NCBI RefSeq assembly: GCF_026012395.1
Contig: NZ_BRZA01000001.1
Coordinates: 310,001-374,000, forward strand
Source of the DNA: Lysinibacillus piscis
Lineage (GTDB): Bacteria; Bacillota; Bacilli; Bacillales_A; Planococcaceae
DNA length: 64,000 nucleotides
Reading direction: 5' to 3'
Shown: in pieces, positions 30,148 through 38,979 of the stretch
Position numbering within the stretch: the first letter of the stretch is position 1
Layout: every line of letters begins with the position of its first letter
Made by a program: the position numbers and the translations under genes
The notes under the pieces: model-generated
The model's database searches: none
What the model was told of the DNA's origin: nothing
Seen by the model: the letters and a program-made list of their open reading frames with translations, nothing else

Positions 30148-31065
30148 ATGAAAAAGAAAACGCTCCTATTCTCTGGCATTACAACAACGCTTGCGGCTGC
30201 AGCAGCTGGACTATTTGGCTTTGCCCTCTCTAACAGAATTATGTACATTCCTAAAAAAGACCCTGAATTTGTACGTGAGCGTGAAACATCTGCACAGCGC
30301 TTTGATGAAGCATGGTATAACAAAAACCTCAAATATGAGCTTAATATTGACTCGCCAAATGGCTATACAATTCGTGGCGCTATGCTACAACCTTTGCAAA
30401 CAACGAACACGATTATTATTTGTCATGGTGTTACAGAAAATAAAATTAACTCTGTCAAATATGCAAGACTATTTGAACGACTTGGCTTTAATTCAGTTAT
30501 ATTCGATCATCGCAGACATGGTGATTCAGGTGGTAAAACAACAAGTTATGGTCACTACGAAAAAAATGACCTTGATGCGGTTGTAAAAACGGTGAAGGCA
30601 ATGATTGGCGAGGACGCTATTCTTGGTATTCACGGAGAATCAATGGGCGCTGCCACAATGCTTCTATACGCTGGAACAATAGAAGATGGAGCAGATTTTT
30701 ATATTGCAGATTGTGCATTTTCTGATTTTTCCTTGCTTCTACAGCATATTGCCAAATCAGAATTTAAATATGGTTCGATTATTCCTATTCGCTTTGTAGA
30801 TTTCTTTGTCCGTTTACGAGATGGCTATTCCTTTAAAAGCGTCACACCCGCTGAAGCTGTAACACATATCGACAAGCCTGTGCTTTTTATACACAGTATT
30901 CCTGATACATTTATCCCTGCTTCCATGTCATTAGCCTTATATGACAAAAAAGCGGGCACTAAAAAATTAAAGCTCTTCGATAAAGGAGCACATGCCCAAT
31001 CATTTAATGAAAATATGGTTGAATATGAGCAATTAATTCAAGATTTTTTACAGGACATACATTAA
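30148..31065 (+). CDS. Alpha/beta hydrolase, membrane-anchored
   Basis: A 305-residue serine hydrolase. An N-terminal hydrophobic helix (~5-28) makes an anchor or uncleaved signal. The fold shows the oxyanion strand IICHGVTENK, the nucleophile in GIHGESMGAA, an Asp in HSIPDTFIP and the late His in KGAHAQSF. It resembles the YqkD type of esterase/hydrolase. I use the ATG at 30148, 7 bases after GTGGAGG; the upstream in-frame ATG lacks a site. Substrate unknown. Confidence 0.85.
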   Translation: MKKKTLLFSGITTTLAAAAAGLFGFALSNRIMYIPKKDPEFVRERETSAQRFDEAWYNKNLKYELNIDSPNGYTIRGAMLQPLQTTNTIIICHGVTENKINSVKYARLFERLGFNSVIFDHRRHGDSGGKTTSYGHYEKNDLDAVVKTVKAMIGEDAILGIHGESMGAATMLLYAGTIEDGADFYIADCAFSDFSLLLQHIAKSEFKYGSIIPIRFVDFFVRLRDGYSFKSVTPAEAVTHIDKPVLFIHSIPDTFIPASMSLALYDKKAGTKKLKLFDKGAHAQSFNENMVEYEQLIQDFLQDIH

Positions 31066-31070
31066 AAACA

Positions 31071-31096
31071 CCCTTCTGCCGCCTATGGTAGAAGGG
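31071..31096 (+). terminator. Terminator after the hydrolase gene
   Basis: CCCTTCTGCC pairs with GGTAGAAGGG (one G-U) and is followed by CTTCCTTTTG. Confidence 0.8.
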
Positions 31097-31104
31097 CTTC
31101 CTTT

Positions 31105-31138
31105 TGTTGCAAAAAGATGGTGTCAATAGCAGAAAAAG
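31105..31138. repeat. 34 bp dispersed repeat shared with 10851-10884
   Basis: The block from TGTTGCAAAAAGATG to AATAGCAGAAAAAG differs by one base from 10851-10884, 20 kb away. The sequence after it carries an ACTACACTTTCGCACA block related to the CTGTGCGAAAGCG repeats at 10.7 and 57.5 kb. Confidence 0.75.
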
Positions 31139-31186
31139 ATTTGTTGCTAACGTTACGTTGCACTACACTTTCGCACAATAAACATC

Positions 31187-31230
31187 TGTCGAATCTTTAC
31201 GAAATCATGTCGATTATCTAGGAACCCTTA
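31187..31230. repeat. Partial 21 bp-period repeat related to 50547-50581
   Basis: A 35-base block (31196-31230) ending TCTAGGAACCCTTA differs at four positions from 50547-50581. It is preceded by TGTCGAAT, giving about one and a half units of the 21 bp array seen at 50.5 kb. Confidence 0.75.
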
Positions 31231-31291
31231 CCGATTTGCACAAAATGTCATTGATCCTCTTGTTTTCAACACGATATTAATAAAAGTGAAA

Positions 31292-31323
31292 GGCAGAAAT
31301 GCTGATTCAACAACATTTCTGCC
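31292..31323. terminator. Bidirectional terminator near luxS
   Basis: GGCAGAAATG and CATTTCTGCC form a perfect 10 bp stem, with a TTTTC run on the plus side and CTTTC on the minus side. It most likely ends luxS. Confidence 0.75.
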
Positions 31324-31385
31324 TTTTCAATTTCATGCGATTTACTCTAAAAGAGACTTATGGGACAGCCCCATCTTTTACTTTT

Positions 31386-31856
31386 TTATTCTGCAAAAAC
31401 GATATGCCATTCATCGCGCTTACTTAAAAATTCCTGTGCCAATGCCTGTGCACCCTCTAAGCTATGGCTTGCCGCCCAGCCACATTGCACCTCATTACAT
31501 GCTGGTACATGGTCTGCCGCTAAAACATCGTGTAATGTTTTGTCCAGTACCTCTAAAATTTCATCATAGCTCTCATGATTAATGACCGCTAAATAAAAGC
31601 CTGTTTGACAGCCCATTGGTGATAAATCAATGACATAGTCCGCATGATTGCGAATACGGTCTGCCATCAAATGCTCTAGTGAGTGTAATGCTGGCATTTC
31701 CATATGCGCTTTGTTTGGTTGTTTAAAACGAATATCGTATTTTACGACAACGTCCCCATGCTGACCTGTTTTTGTACCTGCTAAACGTACATATGGTGCA
31801 ACTACCTTTGTATGGTCTAAATCAAAGCTTTCTACATTTGTTTGTTCCTTTACCAT
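31386..31856 (-). CDS. luxS: S-ribosylhomocysteine lyase LuxS
   Basis: Cleaves S-ribosylhomocysteine to homocysteine and DPD, the autoinducer-2 precursor, in the activated methyl cycle. It has 156 residues. The metal site is His58-x-x-Glu61-His62 plus Cys125; Cys83 in MGCQTGFY is the catalytic cysteine. Single gene, with AAAAGGAG before the start. Confidence 0.96.
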   Translation of the reverse strand: MVKEQTNVESFDLDHTKVVAPYVRLAGTKTGQHGDVVVKYDIRFKQPNKAHMEMPALHSLEHLMADRIRNHADYVIDLSPMGCQTGFYLAVINHESYDEILEVLDKTLHDVLAADHVPACNEVQCGWAASHSLEGAQALAQEFLSKRDEWHIVFAE

Positions 31857-31932
31857 CTACAGCCAACTCCTTTTCACGTACTGTCACTTATTATAATGAA
31901 TCTTCATGAATAGCGGAAGTCATTATTCTCTT

Positions 31933-32661
31933 TTAAGATATAACTGAATCTGGTGACAGCACTTCCCATTTACCAAACAGCGTAAAACCACTCACCTTTG
32001 CCAATGCAATCGAGGGTTCATTATCCACCTGACAGCGATATTGTGGCTCATATCCTTTGCGAAGGGCACACCGACTAATTGCTCGTACTACTTTGCGAGC
32101 ATGTCCTTGTCCCCTAAATGATGCTAATGTTAAAATACCTGTATCCGCCATTAAACTACCTCTCCACGGATACATACTAGCAGCACATACTAAACGGTTT
32201 TGTGCTAAAGAGCCAAATACCAACCAATGATCTAATTCTACATAGGCATCATCCAAGTCCTGCTCCGAGGCAGTAGATTCAAATTCGGTGAATAATGCTT
32301 TATCTTCCTTTGTTAATTGACGTACGCTCTCTTGCTCGTTTTCTTGTAGCAATATACGTTTGTCATCCTCTGAGAAATAATAAAGATAATCAGCACCATG
32401 TAGCACGATTCCTCGTTCTTGTAATGTTTGACGGAACCATTGCTCTGTTACATTTTGTTGTGGAGCAAGCTGTATTTGCCCTGCCAATGCAGGTGTCATC
32501 GTCACTAGAATTTGACCTGTTCCCATTGTTAACATCATGATCTGCTCATCCTCTTTTAAAGCAGGATTGATAAAACAAGTAAAATACTCATTTTGATAAA
32601 GAATCTCTCCTTGAAAGAATGTTTGCCAAAAATCTGTTATTATTGGTGAAAATAGAGCCAT
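31933..32661 (-). CDS. GNAT-family N-acetyltransferase
   Basis: A 242-residue protein. The C-terminal half is a GNAT domain with the acetyl-CoA motif LASFRGQGHARKVVRAI (~190) and a VDNEPSIALAKVSGF end. The N-terminal ~120 residues are a degenerate first half, as in fused GNATs. I start at the ATG 32659-32661, 8 bases after ATGGAGG. It is divergent from the AraC-type regulator, which may control it. Substrate unknown. Confidence 0.82.
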   Translation of the reverse strand: MALFSPIITDFWQTFFQGEILYQNEYFTCFINPALKEDEQIMMLTMGTGQILVTMTPALAGQIQLAPQQNVTEQWFRQTLQERGIVLHGADYLYYFSEDDKRILLQENEQESVRQLTKEDKALFTEFESTASEQDLDDAYVELDHWLVFGSLAQNRLVCAASMYPWRGSLMADTGILTLASFRGQGHARKVVRAISRCALRKGYEPQYRCQVDNEPSIALAKVSGFTLFGKWEVLSPDSVIS

Positions 32662-32805
32662 ACTCATAACCTCCATGATTGAAATACTCCTCTAAAATAC
32701 CTTATACAGGATAATATGTAAATAAATTCTCCATTCAAAAACACAATAACTATCAAAACAAGTATCGTATTTTCCTTCATAATAATAAAAGAGGAGTGAT
32801 ACAGT

Positions 32806-33900
32806 ATGAACAACATGATTCAGGATATGATTGATTGGATTGAGGAGCATTTATTTGAAGGATTTTCTTTAGATAAATTCGGTGCAGCAATGGGCTATTC
32901 TTCTTACTATTGTTCATTCAAATTTCATCAATTAACAGGTGTAAGCATTAAACGTTATATGGCTCTTAGAAGACTCTATCTTGCTGCCCTATCTCTCATC
33001 GAAACTGATGATAAAATGATCGATATTGCCATCAAACATGGCTATTCATCTCAAGAAGCCTTTTCTAGAGCTTTTAAGGAGATGTTCGGCGTTAGCCCAC
33101 ATACCTATCGTTTATATCCGAAGCCATTACAATCATATGTCAAACTCACTATGAATAATCGAAAGGGGTTTTATATGATGGATATTTCGCAAAAATTAGC
33201 CATTACCGATTTGCAACATCGTATTCATACACATTTCGACCATGATGTATTACATATTTTAAATGGTCAGCTTATGTATGAGGAATTTAGTTCACAGCAG
33301 CTTATGGGCAAAAGTGATTATGTACCATTTAATGAAGCCATGTGTGTACATCAAACAGTAGAAACTATTTTTAGCGACACATTCAATCAAGTTCGAGCAC
33401 AAGGACATCAAGTATCATTAGCTGAATACGAAAATATTACATTAGCACCATTACAACAAACTTTATTTTCAAAGCAGTATCGATGTATTGTGCTATGGTT
33501 TGGTGAGGATATGTTTTGTCAAATAAATTTACTGACACTACTCGCTTATTTAGAGCAAATCGCATTTGAAGGCACCATTTATTATCATGCTGTACAGGAA
33601 CAAAGCTATGATGTCCATGAAACAGAAATTCATTTAGGCTATTATCGTGTTATATATGAAGCCGTTCTATTAAATCGTTCCTTACCAGCAATCGACATGA
33701 TGCCTGTGATGTATCAAGGCATCAAACTCTTTTTAACTCTTTTTCAAAATGACAATGAGATGACAAAATATATTCAATCCCATCATCATTTACCACAGCA
33801 GGAGCTCGTGAGCAATCTATTACGGCTATTTCCTCAGTACGGATTAGGAGATACACAACATATAGCATTGATTGAAGCTACTATAAAAAGACGTTCGTAG
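32806..33900 (+). CDS. AraC-family transcriptional regulator
   Basis: A 364-residue protein with an N-terminal AraC DNA-binding domain (two helix-turn-helix motifs, residues ~5-100; IDIAIKHGYSSQEAFSRAFKEMFGVSPHTYR is split around the second). A ~260-residue C-terminal domain of no family I recognise follows. The DNA-binding domain comes first, the reverse of classical AraC but common in MarA/SoxS-Rob-like proteins. It may respond to a small molecule and regulate the divergent GNAT gene. Confidence 0.85.
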   Translation: MNNMIQDMIDWIEEHLFEGFSLDKFGAAMGYSSYYCSFKFHQLTGVSIKRYMALRRLYLAALSLIETDDKMIDIAIKHGYSSQEAFSRAFKEMFGVSPHTYRLYPKPLQSYVKLTMNNRKGFYMMDISQKLAITDLQHRIHTHFDHDVLHILNGQLMYEEFSSQQLMGKSDYVPFNEAMCVHQTVETIFSDTFNQVRAQGHQVSLAEYENITLAPLQQTLFSKQYRCIVLWFGEDMFCQINLLTLLAYLEQIAFEGTIYYHAVQEQSYDVHETEIHLGYYRVIYEAVLLNRSLPAIDMMPVMYQGIKLFLTLFQNDNEMTKYIQSHHHLPQQELVSNLLRLFPQYGLGDTQHIALIEATIKRRS

Positions 33901-33941
33901 GCAATCGACCAAAAATTGTGGATAAATTTGCTCAGTAAAAC

Positions 33942-33981
33942 AAAACGGTAAAATCCTTTAGAATAGGGATTTTACCGTTTT
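33942..33981. terminator. Bidirectional terminator
   Basis: AAAACGGTAAAATCC and GGATTTTACCGTTTT form a perfect 15 bp stem around a 10-base loop. It serves the AraC gene and the convergent chemoreceptor gene. Confidence 0.92.
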
Positions 33982-33993
33982 ACAGCTACCTGC

Positions 33994-35670
33994 TTATTGC
34001 AACTTAAACTGCTGTACATTATTATTCAAGCTTTCAATCAATTGACGCAAGGCAGCAATTTGATCAACCGCTACATGGATGGCTTGTATTTGCTCCTGCG
34101 TGGATGCTGTAATTTCCTCAGTGCCCGCCACAGTATTTTCAAGCATTCGATTCACATTTTCCACATGGGTTAATACTTGCTCACCTATTTTTTTAGATTG
34201 GTTCATACCTTGAGAGACTTCTAAAAGCTCTCCCATAATGCCTCGTACTTCTACATCAATACTGTCAAAGGCAACGGTTGTCTCCTGCATAGATTGCTTC
34301 TGCTTCTCTGCAATTGTGACACCCTTTTGTACAGAGTCCGTCATCTCTCTAACACCTGCTTGCAATGCGTTAACAATGTCAAAAATGCGCTTCGTTGATT
34401 TATTGGAAGCCTCTGATAAATTCCGCACTTCCTCAGCAACCACTGCAAAGCCTTTCCCATGCTCCCCAGCTCTTGCTGCTTCAATCGAGGCATTTAAGGC
34501 TAATAAATTGGTTTGCTCTGCAATATCCGCCACCACTTTTGCCATCTCTCCAATGTCAGCAGCATGCCTCATAAACGTGCTCGTTACTTCATTAATCATT
34601 TGTGTTGTTTGAATGTTTTCCTCAATCATTTGCTGCTGCACATGGATAACATTTTTGCCTTTATCTACGGCACCCACTACCTGTTGCCCGTGCTGAACTG
34701 AATTGGTCGAACGCTGTACATTTAAGCTAAAGTCTGCATCCATCGTATCCACTAATTGCACTGCTTGGCTAAGTGAATCGGCAATGATTTGAGAATCATC
34801 CGACATTTTTTCTGTCGAGCTTGCTACTTGCTCACTAATATTGGCTAATAGCTGGTTTTCCTTTTCTAATTGGTTCGTAAAATCATCTACTTGATGGCTG
34901 ACATCCTTAATAGAGTATAGTAGCTGCTTTAATTGTGCCGTCATCGTTGTAAATGATTGATTTAATACACCAATTTCATCCTTCGCTTTATAAGGAATCG
35001 GCTCAACGACAAGATTACCAGATGCAATTTCATTAACATGCAACACTAATTGTCGCAATGGCCTTGTAATATTACGGCGAATCAGTATAGCAAAAACCAT
35101 ACCAAATGCAATTAACACGCCAATCCCTATAATTGATGCTGTAATAACAAAGGAAATTTGCCCCGCTAGACTATCCTGTATTTGTTGATATTGCTCATTG
35201 GTATAAAGACCAAATGTATAAATATCATTTAAAATCCCTGCCACTCGCAATTCTTGTGTCCGAACATCTGCAATATTTTTAGCTTGAACTGCTTTATTTG
35301 CCATGGCAAAAAAGTCCTGTACTTTAGCTTGCATCTGTTCAAAAATCTCACTGCTCGCTGTATCCGTTACTAATGGCTCAACAATTGCTAATTTTTTATG
35401 AATACTGTCCTCAATTTTCTGCAAGGAAGCTACTTGCTTCTCTGTTACACTTGGTGGCTGCGCTACATTTATTGCAATCGCATAATTACTTAGCTCCTTT
35501 TGTGTGCTCATCAATTCTGATTTGATTTCCTGCATTTGAATAATTTTAGGTAAAATATCTTGATTGGAGGATTGCATGCGCAACATAGATGTAATCACAA
35601 TCGCAATCAATACAATAGAAATCATCACAAGTGTAAATGAATTAATTAGTAGTTTTTTATTTAATGACAT
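33994..35670 (-). CDS. Methyl-accepting chemotaxis protein
   Basis: A 558-residue transmembrane chemoreceptor. Membrane helices (~10-30 and ~172-195) enclose a four-helix-bundle ligand domain. A HAMP domain (~196-250) and a long signalling coiled coil follow; the conserved hairpin tip contains NASIEAARAGEHGKGFAVVA. It begins 16 bases after the BMP-family lipoprotein gene, which suggests the receptor senses through that binding protein. Confidence 0.93.
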   Translation of the reverse strand: MSLNKKLLINSFTLVMISIVLIAIVITSMLRMQSSNQDILPKIIQMQEIKSELMSTQKELSNYAIAINVAQPPSVTEKQVASLQKIEDSIHKKLAIVEPLVTDTASSEIFEQMQAKVQDFFAMANKAVQAKNIADVRTQELRVAGILNDIYTFGLYTNEQYQQIQDSLAGQISFVITASIIGIGVLIAFGMVFAILIRRNITRPLRQLVLHVNEIASGNLVVEPIPYKAKDEIGVLNQSFTTMTAQLKQLLYSIKDVSHQVDDFTNQLEKENQLLANISEQVASSTEKMSDDSQIIADSLSQAVQLVDTMDADFSLNVQRSTNSVQHGQQVVGAVDKGKNVIHVQQQMIEENIQTTQMINEVTSTFMRHAADIGEMAKVVADIAEQTNLLALNASIEAARAGEHGKGFAVVAEEVRNLSEASNKSTKRIFDIVNALQAGVREMTDSVQKGVTIAEKQKQSMQETTVAFDSIDVEVRGIMGELLEVSQGMNQSKKIGEQVLTHVENVNRMLENTVAGTEEITASTQEQIQAIHVAVDQIAALRQLIESLNNNVQQFKLQ

Positions 35671-35686
35671 TGCTCATCCACACCCC

Positions 35687-36655
35687 CTATTGTCCAAATT
35701 GCTGTTGCATAATCGTTTTCAATTGCTCTTCTATTACATCTGCATTATTTACTACACGAATCGGTGCAAGTGACATCGCATGCTCCTTCATGCCTAATGC
35801 GACACGTTGCTGTGCTGTTGGTTTATTATCTACATAATTTTTTACAAATTCATAAATAGCTACATCTATATTTTTCAACATGGACGAGATAACGGCCTTC
35901 TCTGCCACTAAATATTGATCTGTATCTACACCAATTGCATAAACACCACTTTCCTGTGCCTGCTGTAGCAAGCCTACTCCTGTATAACCAGCCGCTGCAT
36001 ATAGCACATCTGCCCCTTGTGCGATAAAATCAGCAGCCATCGCCTTACCAACTTTATCATCCCCATATGTATCAGCATAAGCTACGAGCACATCAATCGA
36101 TGGCGTAATCGATTTAGCACCTTCTATAAAGCCCTTTTCAAACTTTTCAATAACAGGATCGACCATTCCCCCAAGAAAAGCTACCTTATTTGTTTTCGTT
36201 GTCAATGCCGCTAAAGCACCTGCCAAATAGCTACCCTCATTTTCTTTAAATGTAATCGAATGAATATTAGGTACATCTGATTCAGCATCCACCAATACGA
36301 ACTGCTGGTTTGGATTTGCCTTTGCGACCTTCTCTAAATCCTCAATGAGCGTATAGCCTACTGCAAAAATTAAATCATTGCCCTCTGCCACTAGTTCCAA
36401 AAATCCTTTTTCATAGCTTGCTTCCTGACCAAGCTCTCGGTAGTCAAATACAATACCTAATTCATCTCGTGCAGTGACTAAACCGTTAAAGCCCATATCT
36501 GCAAAGGATTGATCGCCAAGACCAACGTCAGGTAGCATAATGCCAACTTTAAATCGATCCTTTACAGGTGTCACATTTTGCTCCTTGCTCACTGGTGCAC
36601 ACGATGCTAGCAACAAGCTTAGTACCATACATAAGATAACCATTTGTTTCTTCAT
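35687..36655 (-). CDS. BMP/PnrA-family substrate-binding lipoprotein
   Basis: A 322-residue lipoprotein with the lipobox LLASC (Cys19) after a basic n-region and hydrophobic core. The rest is a periplasmic-binding fold of the BMP type (KVGIMLPDVGLGDQSFADMG; AVGYTLIEDL; YAAAGYTGVG; GVDTDQ). BMP proteins usually bind nucleosides for an ABC importer. No importer genes are adjacent; the partner here is a chemoreceptor, so a sensory role is inferred. Confidence 0.88.
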   Translation of the reverse strand: MKKQMVILCMVLSLLLASCAPVSKEQNVTPVKDRFKVGIMLPDVGLGDQSFADMGFNGLVTARDELGIVFDYRELGQEASYEKGFLELVAEGNDLIFAVGYTLIEDLEKVAKANPNQQFVLVDAESDVPNIHSITFKENEGSYLAGALAALTTKTNKVAFLGGMVDPVIEKFEKGFIEGAKSITPSIDVLVAYADTYGDDKVGKAMAADFIAQGADVLYAAAGYTGVGLLQQAQESGVYAIGVDTDQYLVAEKAVISSMLKNIDVAIYEFVKNYVDNKPTAQQRVALGMKEHAMSLAPIRVVNNADVIEEQLKTIMQQQFGQ

Positions 36656-36760
36656 CTACTATCATCCCTCCTACTTTACAAATATTTAGATAACTTCTTA
36701 TATTTTAGTATATAACAATTAGGACTAAAGTATATAGCACTTCTTTTGGCTCACATAAAA

Positions 36761-36793
36761 AGAACTAAGCTATCTCATCGACAGCTTAGTTCT
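36761..36793 (-). terminator. Terminator after yneF
   Basis: AGAACTAAGCT and AGCTTAGTTCT form a perfect 11 bp stem. On the minus strand it is followed by TTTTTATG. Confidence 0.9.
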
Positions 36794-36803
36794 CTCATTC
36801 CAA

Positions 36804-37022
36804 TTATTTTTGGAACTTATTCATTTGAGTCATCATTTGACGTACTTGCTTTTCAGACGGCGTACGTCCCATTTGTGCCATCATCATACGAATCATTTGT
36901 TCATTAATTGGCGGGTTTTCCTTCAAATATTTCATCATCGCTTGACGCGCAAGGAAAAAACCAAGTGCTGCGCCTGCTGCTAATGCAATCACTACAATGA
37001 TAATCCAGCCCCATGTAGGCAT
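36804..37022 (-). CDS. yneF: UPF0154 membrane protein YneF
   Basis: A 72-residue protein, the same length as B. subtilis YneF. It has an N-terminal membrane helix (~4-26) and the conserved cytoplasmic [17 protein letters not shown]. Its function is unknown. The ATG at 37020-37022 follows a GGAGGAGG site; a longer in-frame extension is not supported. It is downstream of sirA, as in B. subtilis. Confidence 0.9.
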   Translation of the reverse strand: MPTWGWIIIVVIALAAGAALGFFLARQAMMKYLKENPPINEQMIRMMMAQMGRTPSEKQVRQMMTQMNKFQK

Positions 37023-37144
37023 ATACAGCCAACCTCCTCCACTACAGTATACCGAGATCAATTATACCTCAACGTAATGCTATGTAAATTTTTTCAAGCT
37101 TGTTTGAAAGCTCTTCTTTACAATCCATCACATCCGTTAGGCAC

Positions 37145-37175
37145 TTATCTTGATATGGTAAATGAATCAAGATAA
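37145..37175. repeat. Inverted repeat TTATCTTGAT
   Basis: TTATCTTGAT and ATCAAGATAA flank an 11-base centre in the sirA-yneF gap. There is no T run on either side, so it is not a terminator. The same motif forms longer arms at 57577-57591 and 57701-57715. Confidence 0.7.
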
Positions 37176-37229
37176 ACTCTCCACGCTCGATTATACAACA
37201 AATAGTAGCAGGTTACTATATATTAATTC

Positions 37230-37655
37230 CTAATGCATTGTATATTTCATCGGCTTTAACCAGCCACATTCATTATCTTGTTTATTGAAGGCGATAAAAC
37301 GCTCACTCATTTTCGCTAACATTTGGAATAGGTCTAAATCCAGCATACGAGAGCCTTCACAATAGACACAAATTTTACGCTCTACTAAATAAATAGCCAT
37401 TCTTCCTTTTATAGGATGCTCTAAAAATAAGGCATTCCGAGCTTGCTCTAAATTTTCATACTTTGAATCTAGCTGCGCTGTTAGCATTGTCGCAATATCA
37501 TCAAATTTTACGGTTTCGCATATATAATCAAGCTCTTTTAAGGATCTCTCATTCACATCTTCATACCCCTGCATCACTTCTAATAATTTTCGCTCTCTTC
37601 CAAAAATAAATGCCAAATGCTCTTCTTTTATTTTGTAGATGGAATAAGTTCTCAC
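37230..37655 (-). CDS. sirA: Sporulation inhibitor of replication SirA
   Basis: In B. subtilis SirA binds DnaA domain I and blocks new rounds of replication at the onset of sporulation. This protein has 141 residues (B. subtilis 148) and is divergent. The N-terminal YSIYKIKEEHLAFIFGRE and C-terminal FNKQDNECGWLKPMKY still match, and the neighbour yneF is conserved. In B. subtilis tkt stands upstream; here the lia module and a HAD gene come between. Confidence 0.8.
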   Translation of the reverse strand: MRTYSIYKIKEEHLAFIFGRERKLLEVMQGYEDVNERSLKELDYICETVKFDDIATMLTAQLDSKYENLEQARNALFLEHPIKGRMAIYLVERKICVYCEGSRMLDLDLFQMLAKMSERFIAFNKQDNECGWLKPMKYTMH

Positions 37656-37821
37656 TCAATATCCTCCTTTGAACAATTGTTGTAAAGCTAGTATATCCTA
37701 TGCCAACTTGATATTTTGTCAAACGGAGTAGCCAGACTTCTTCTATTTTTGTCGAAAAATTTTGAACATGTTAACAACTGTCCTATCTCCTCCTCAGCCT
37801 CCAGACCTAGAAGAAAATCCA

Positions 37822-37849
37822 TTCCCAGTCCGTTTTAGCAAAGTGGGAA
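37822..37849 (+). promoter_or_regulatory. Inverted repeat upstream of the lia module
   Basis: TTCCCA and TGGGAA are 16 bases apart, ~45 bases before liaI. It could be an operator for the LiaR-type regulator encoded downstream, but I see no match to a published LiaR consensus and list it only as a candidate. Confidence 0.3.
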
Positions 37850-37891
37850 ACGAGATAAGATAAGGTTACAAACAGAAAGGAGCAAACACAT

Positions 37892-38248
37892 ATGAAAAAA
37901 TTTCTTTTATTCGCAGGAGGCGTCATCGCAGCTATCGTGGCACTTTCCTTAATCGGGCCACTAGCAGGGTTACTATTCTCAGGATTGGTTGTCGCACTAG
38001 GGATGCACTTCTATATTAGAAGTAACTCAAAATTCGGCAAAGTATTTTGGTTTACAGTTGGCATTATCGGCTTACTATCAGCCATCTCTAATGTGCCAGC
38101 GATGGTCGGTTTAGCTGCTATTGCGATTGTCTATGTGATCTATAAAAAATGGAATAATCAAGATGTTCAAATTCCAACGCTTGAATCGAAAAAAGAGCAG
38201 GACCCATTTACAAACTTTGAAAAAGAATGGTCAAATTTAACAAAATAA
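37892..38248 (+). CDS. liaI: LiaI-like membrane protein
   Basis: A 118-residue protein with about three hydrophobic segments (4-22, 26-45, 52-85) and a charged tail ending FEKEWSNLTK, like the FDDEWEEFLKKK end of B. subtilis LiaI. LiaI anchors the PspA-like LiaH at the membrane under cell-wall stress. It starts 8 bases after AAAGGAG and is followed by liaH. Confidence 0.72.
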   Translation: MKKFLLFAGGVIAAIVALSLIGPLAGLLFSGLVVALGMHFYIRSNSKFGKVFWFTVGIIGLLSAISNVPAMVGLAAIAIVYVIYKKWNNQDVQIPTLESKKEQDPFTNFEKEWSNLTK

Positions 38249-38263
38249 AAGGAGCGAAATTTC

Positions 38264-38893
38264 ATGAATTTATTACAACGTTTTAAACATACTTTAGAGG
38301 CAGACTTACATCAATTATTTGATAAAAAAGAGCAAAAAAATCCAATTGCGATGTTAAATCAATACATTCGTGAGGCTGAAAAGCAAACAACGGAGACAGG
38401 TAAGCTGCTGGAGCGTCAAGGCCAATTAAAGGAAAAGCTTGAACAAGAATTCAAGGAAAATGGCGAGCTACTCGCTAAACGTGAAGCACAGCTAAAATTA
38501 GCGACAGCAAGTGGTGAGCAAGATTTAATTGACTTTGCTACAGATGAAGTGCTGGCTTATACAACACGTCAAAACACATTACAAGCAAGCATTGAAGCGA
38601 GCACACGTGAATATTTTGAATTAGAACGCAAATTTGAAACAATGAAACATAAAATTAAAGATATGAAAGTGCGCCAGTTACAATTAATGGGCAAAGAAAA
38701 TGTTACACGTGCCCATCATCAAATGGACGGCATGCTTTCCAAAAACAACAAAGCCAACTTTGAAGATTTAGAAGCGTACATTGACAAATTGGCTTACCAA
38801 ATTCATAAAGACCATGAAGTAACAACATTTGAAGCACGCTTAGCAGCACTTGAAAAGCAAGAAAATGCACCATTATTAATTGAAAACAAATAA
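38264..38893 (+). CDS. liaH: PspA/IM30-family protein LiaH
   Basis: A 209-residue, almost entirely alpha-helical coiled-coil protein of the PspA/IM30 family, which forms large rings at damaged membranes. The N-terminal NLLQRFKHTLEADLHQLFDKKE and the NPIAMLNQYIREAE element are family hallmarks. It begins 15 bases after liaI. A hairpin after it probably lowers readthrough into liaFSR, as in B. subtilis, where liaIH are made in large excess. Confidence 0.87.
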   Translation: MNLLQRFKHTLEADLHQLFDKKEQKNPIAMLNQYIREAEKQTTETGKLLERQGQLKEKLEQEFKENGELLAKREAQLKLATASGEQDLIDFATDEVLAYTTRQNTLQASIEASTREYFELERKFETMKHKIKDMKVRQLQLMGKENVTRAHHQMDGMLSKNNKANFEDLEAYIDKLAYQIHKDHEVTTFEARLAALEKQENAPLLIENK

Positions 38894-38916
38894 TACTAAA
38901 CATGTTATACTAAACA

Positions 38917-38942
38917 AGGATGCTTCCTGCTTGAGGCATCCT
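38917..38942 (+). terminator. Attenuating hairpin between liaH and liaF
   Basis: AGGATGC and GCATCCT form a 7 bp stem with a 12-base loop, followed by GTTTCTTTG. It is a partial terminator. Confidence 0.6.
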
Positions 38943-38979
38943 GTTTCTTTGAAATCATTGTAGAAAGAAGGGAATCCCG

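Noticed and set aside
31386-31856. luxS as proof of a quorum-sensing locus
   Set aside because: LuxS serves methyl recycling in most Firmicutes; no AI-2 receptor or uptake gene is adjacent.
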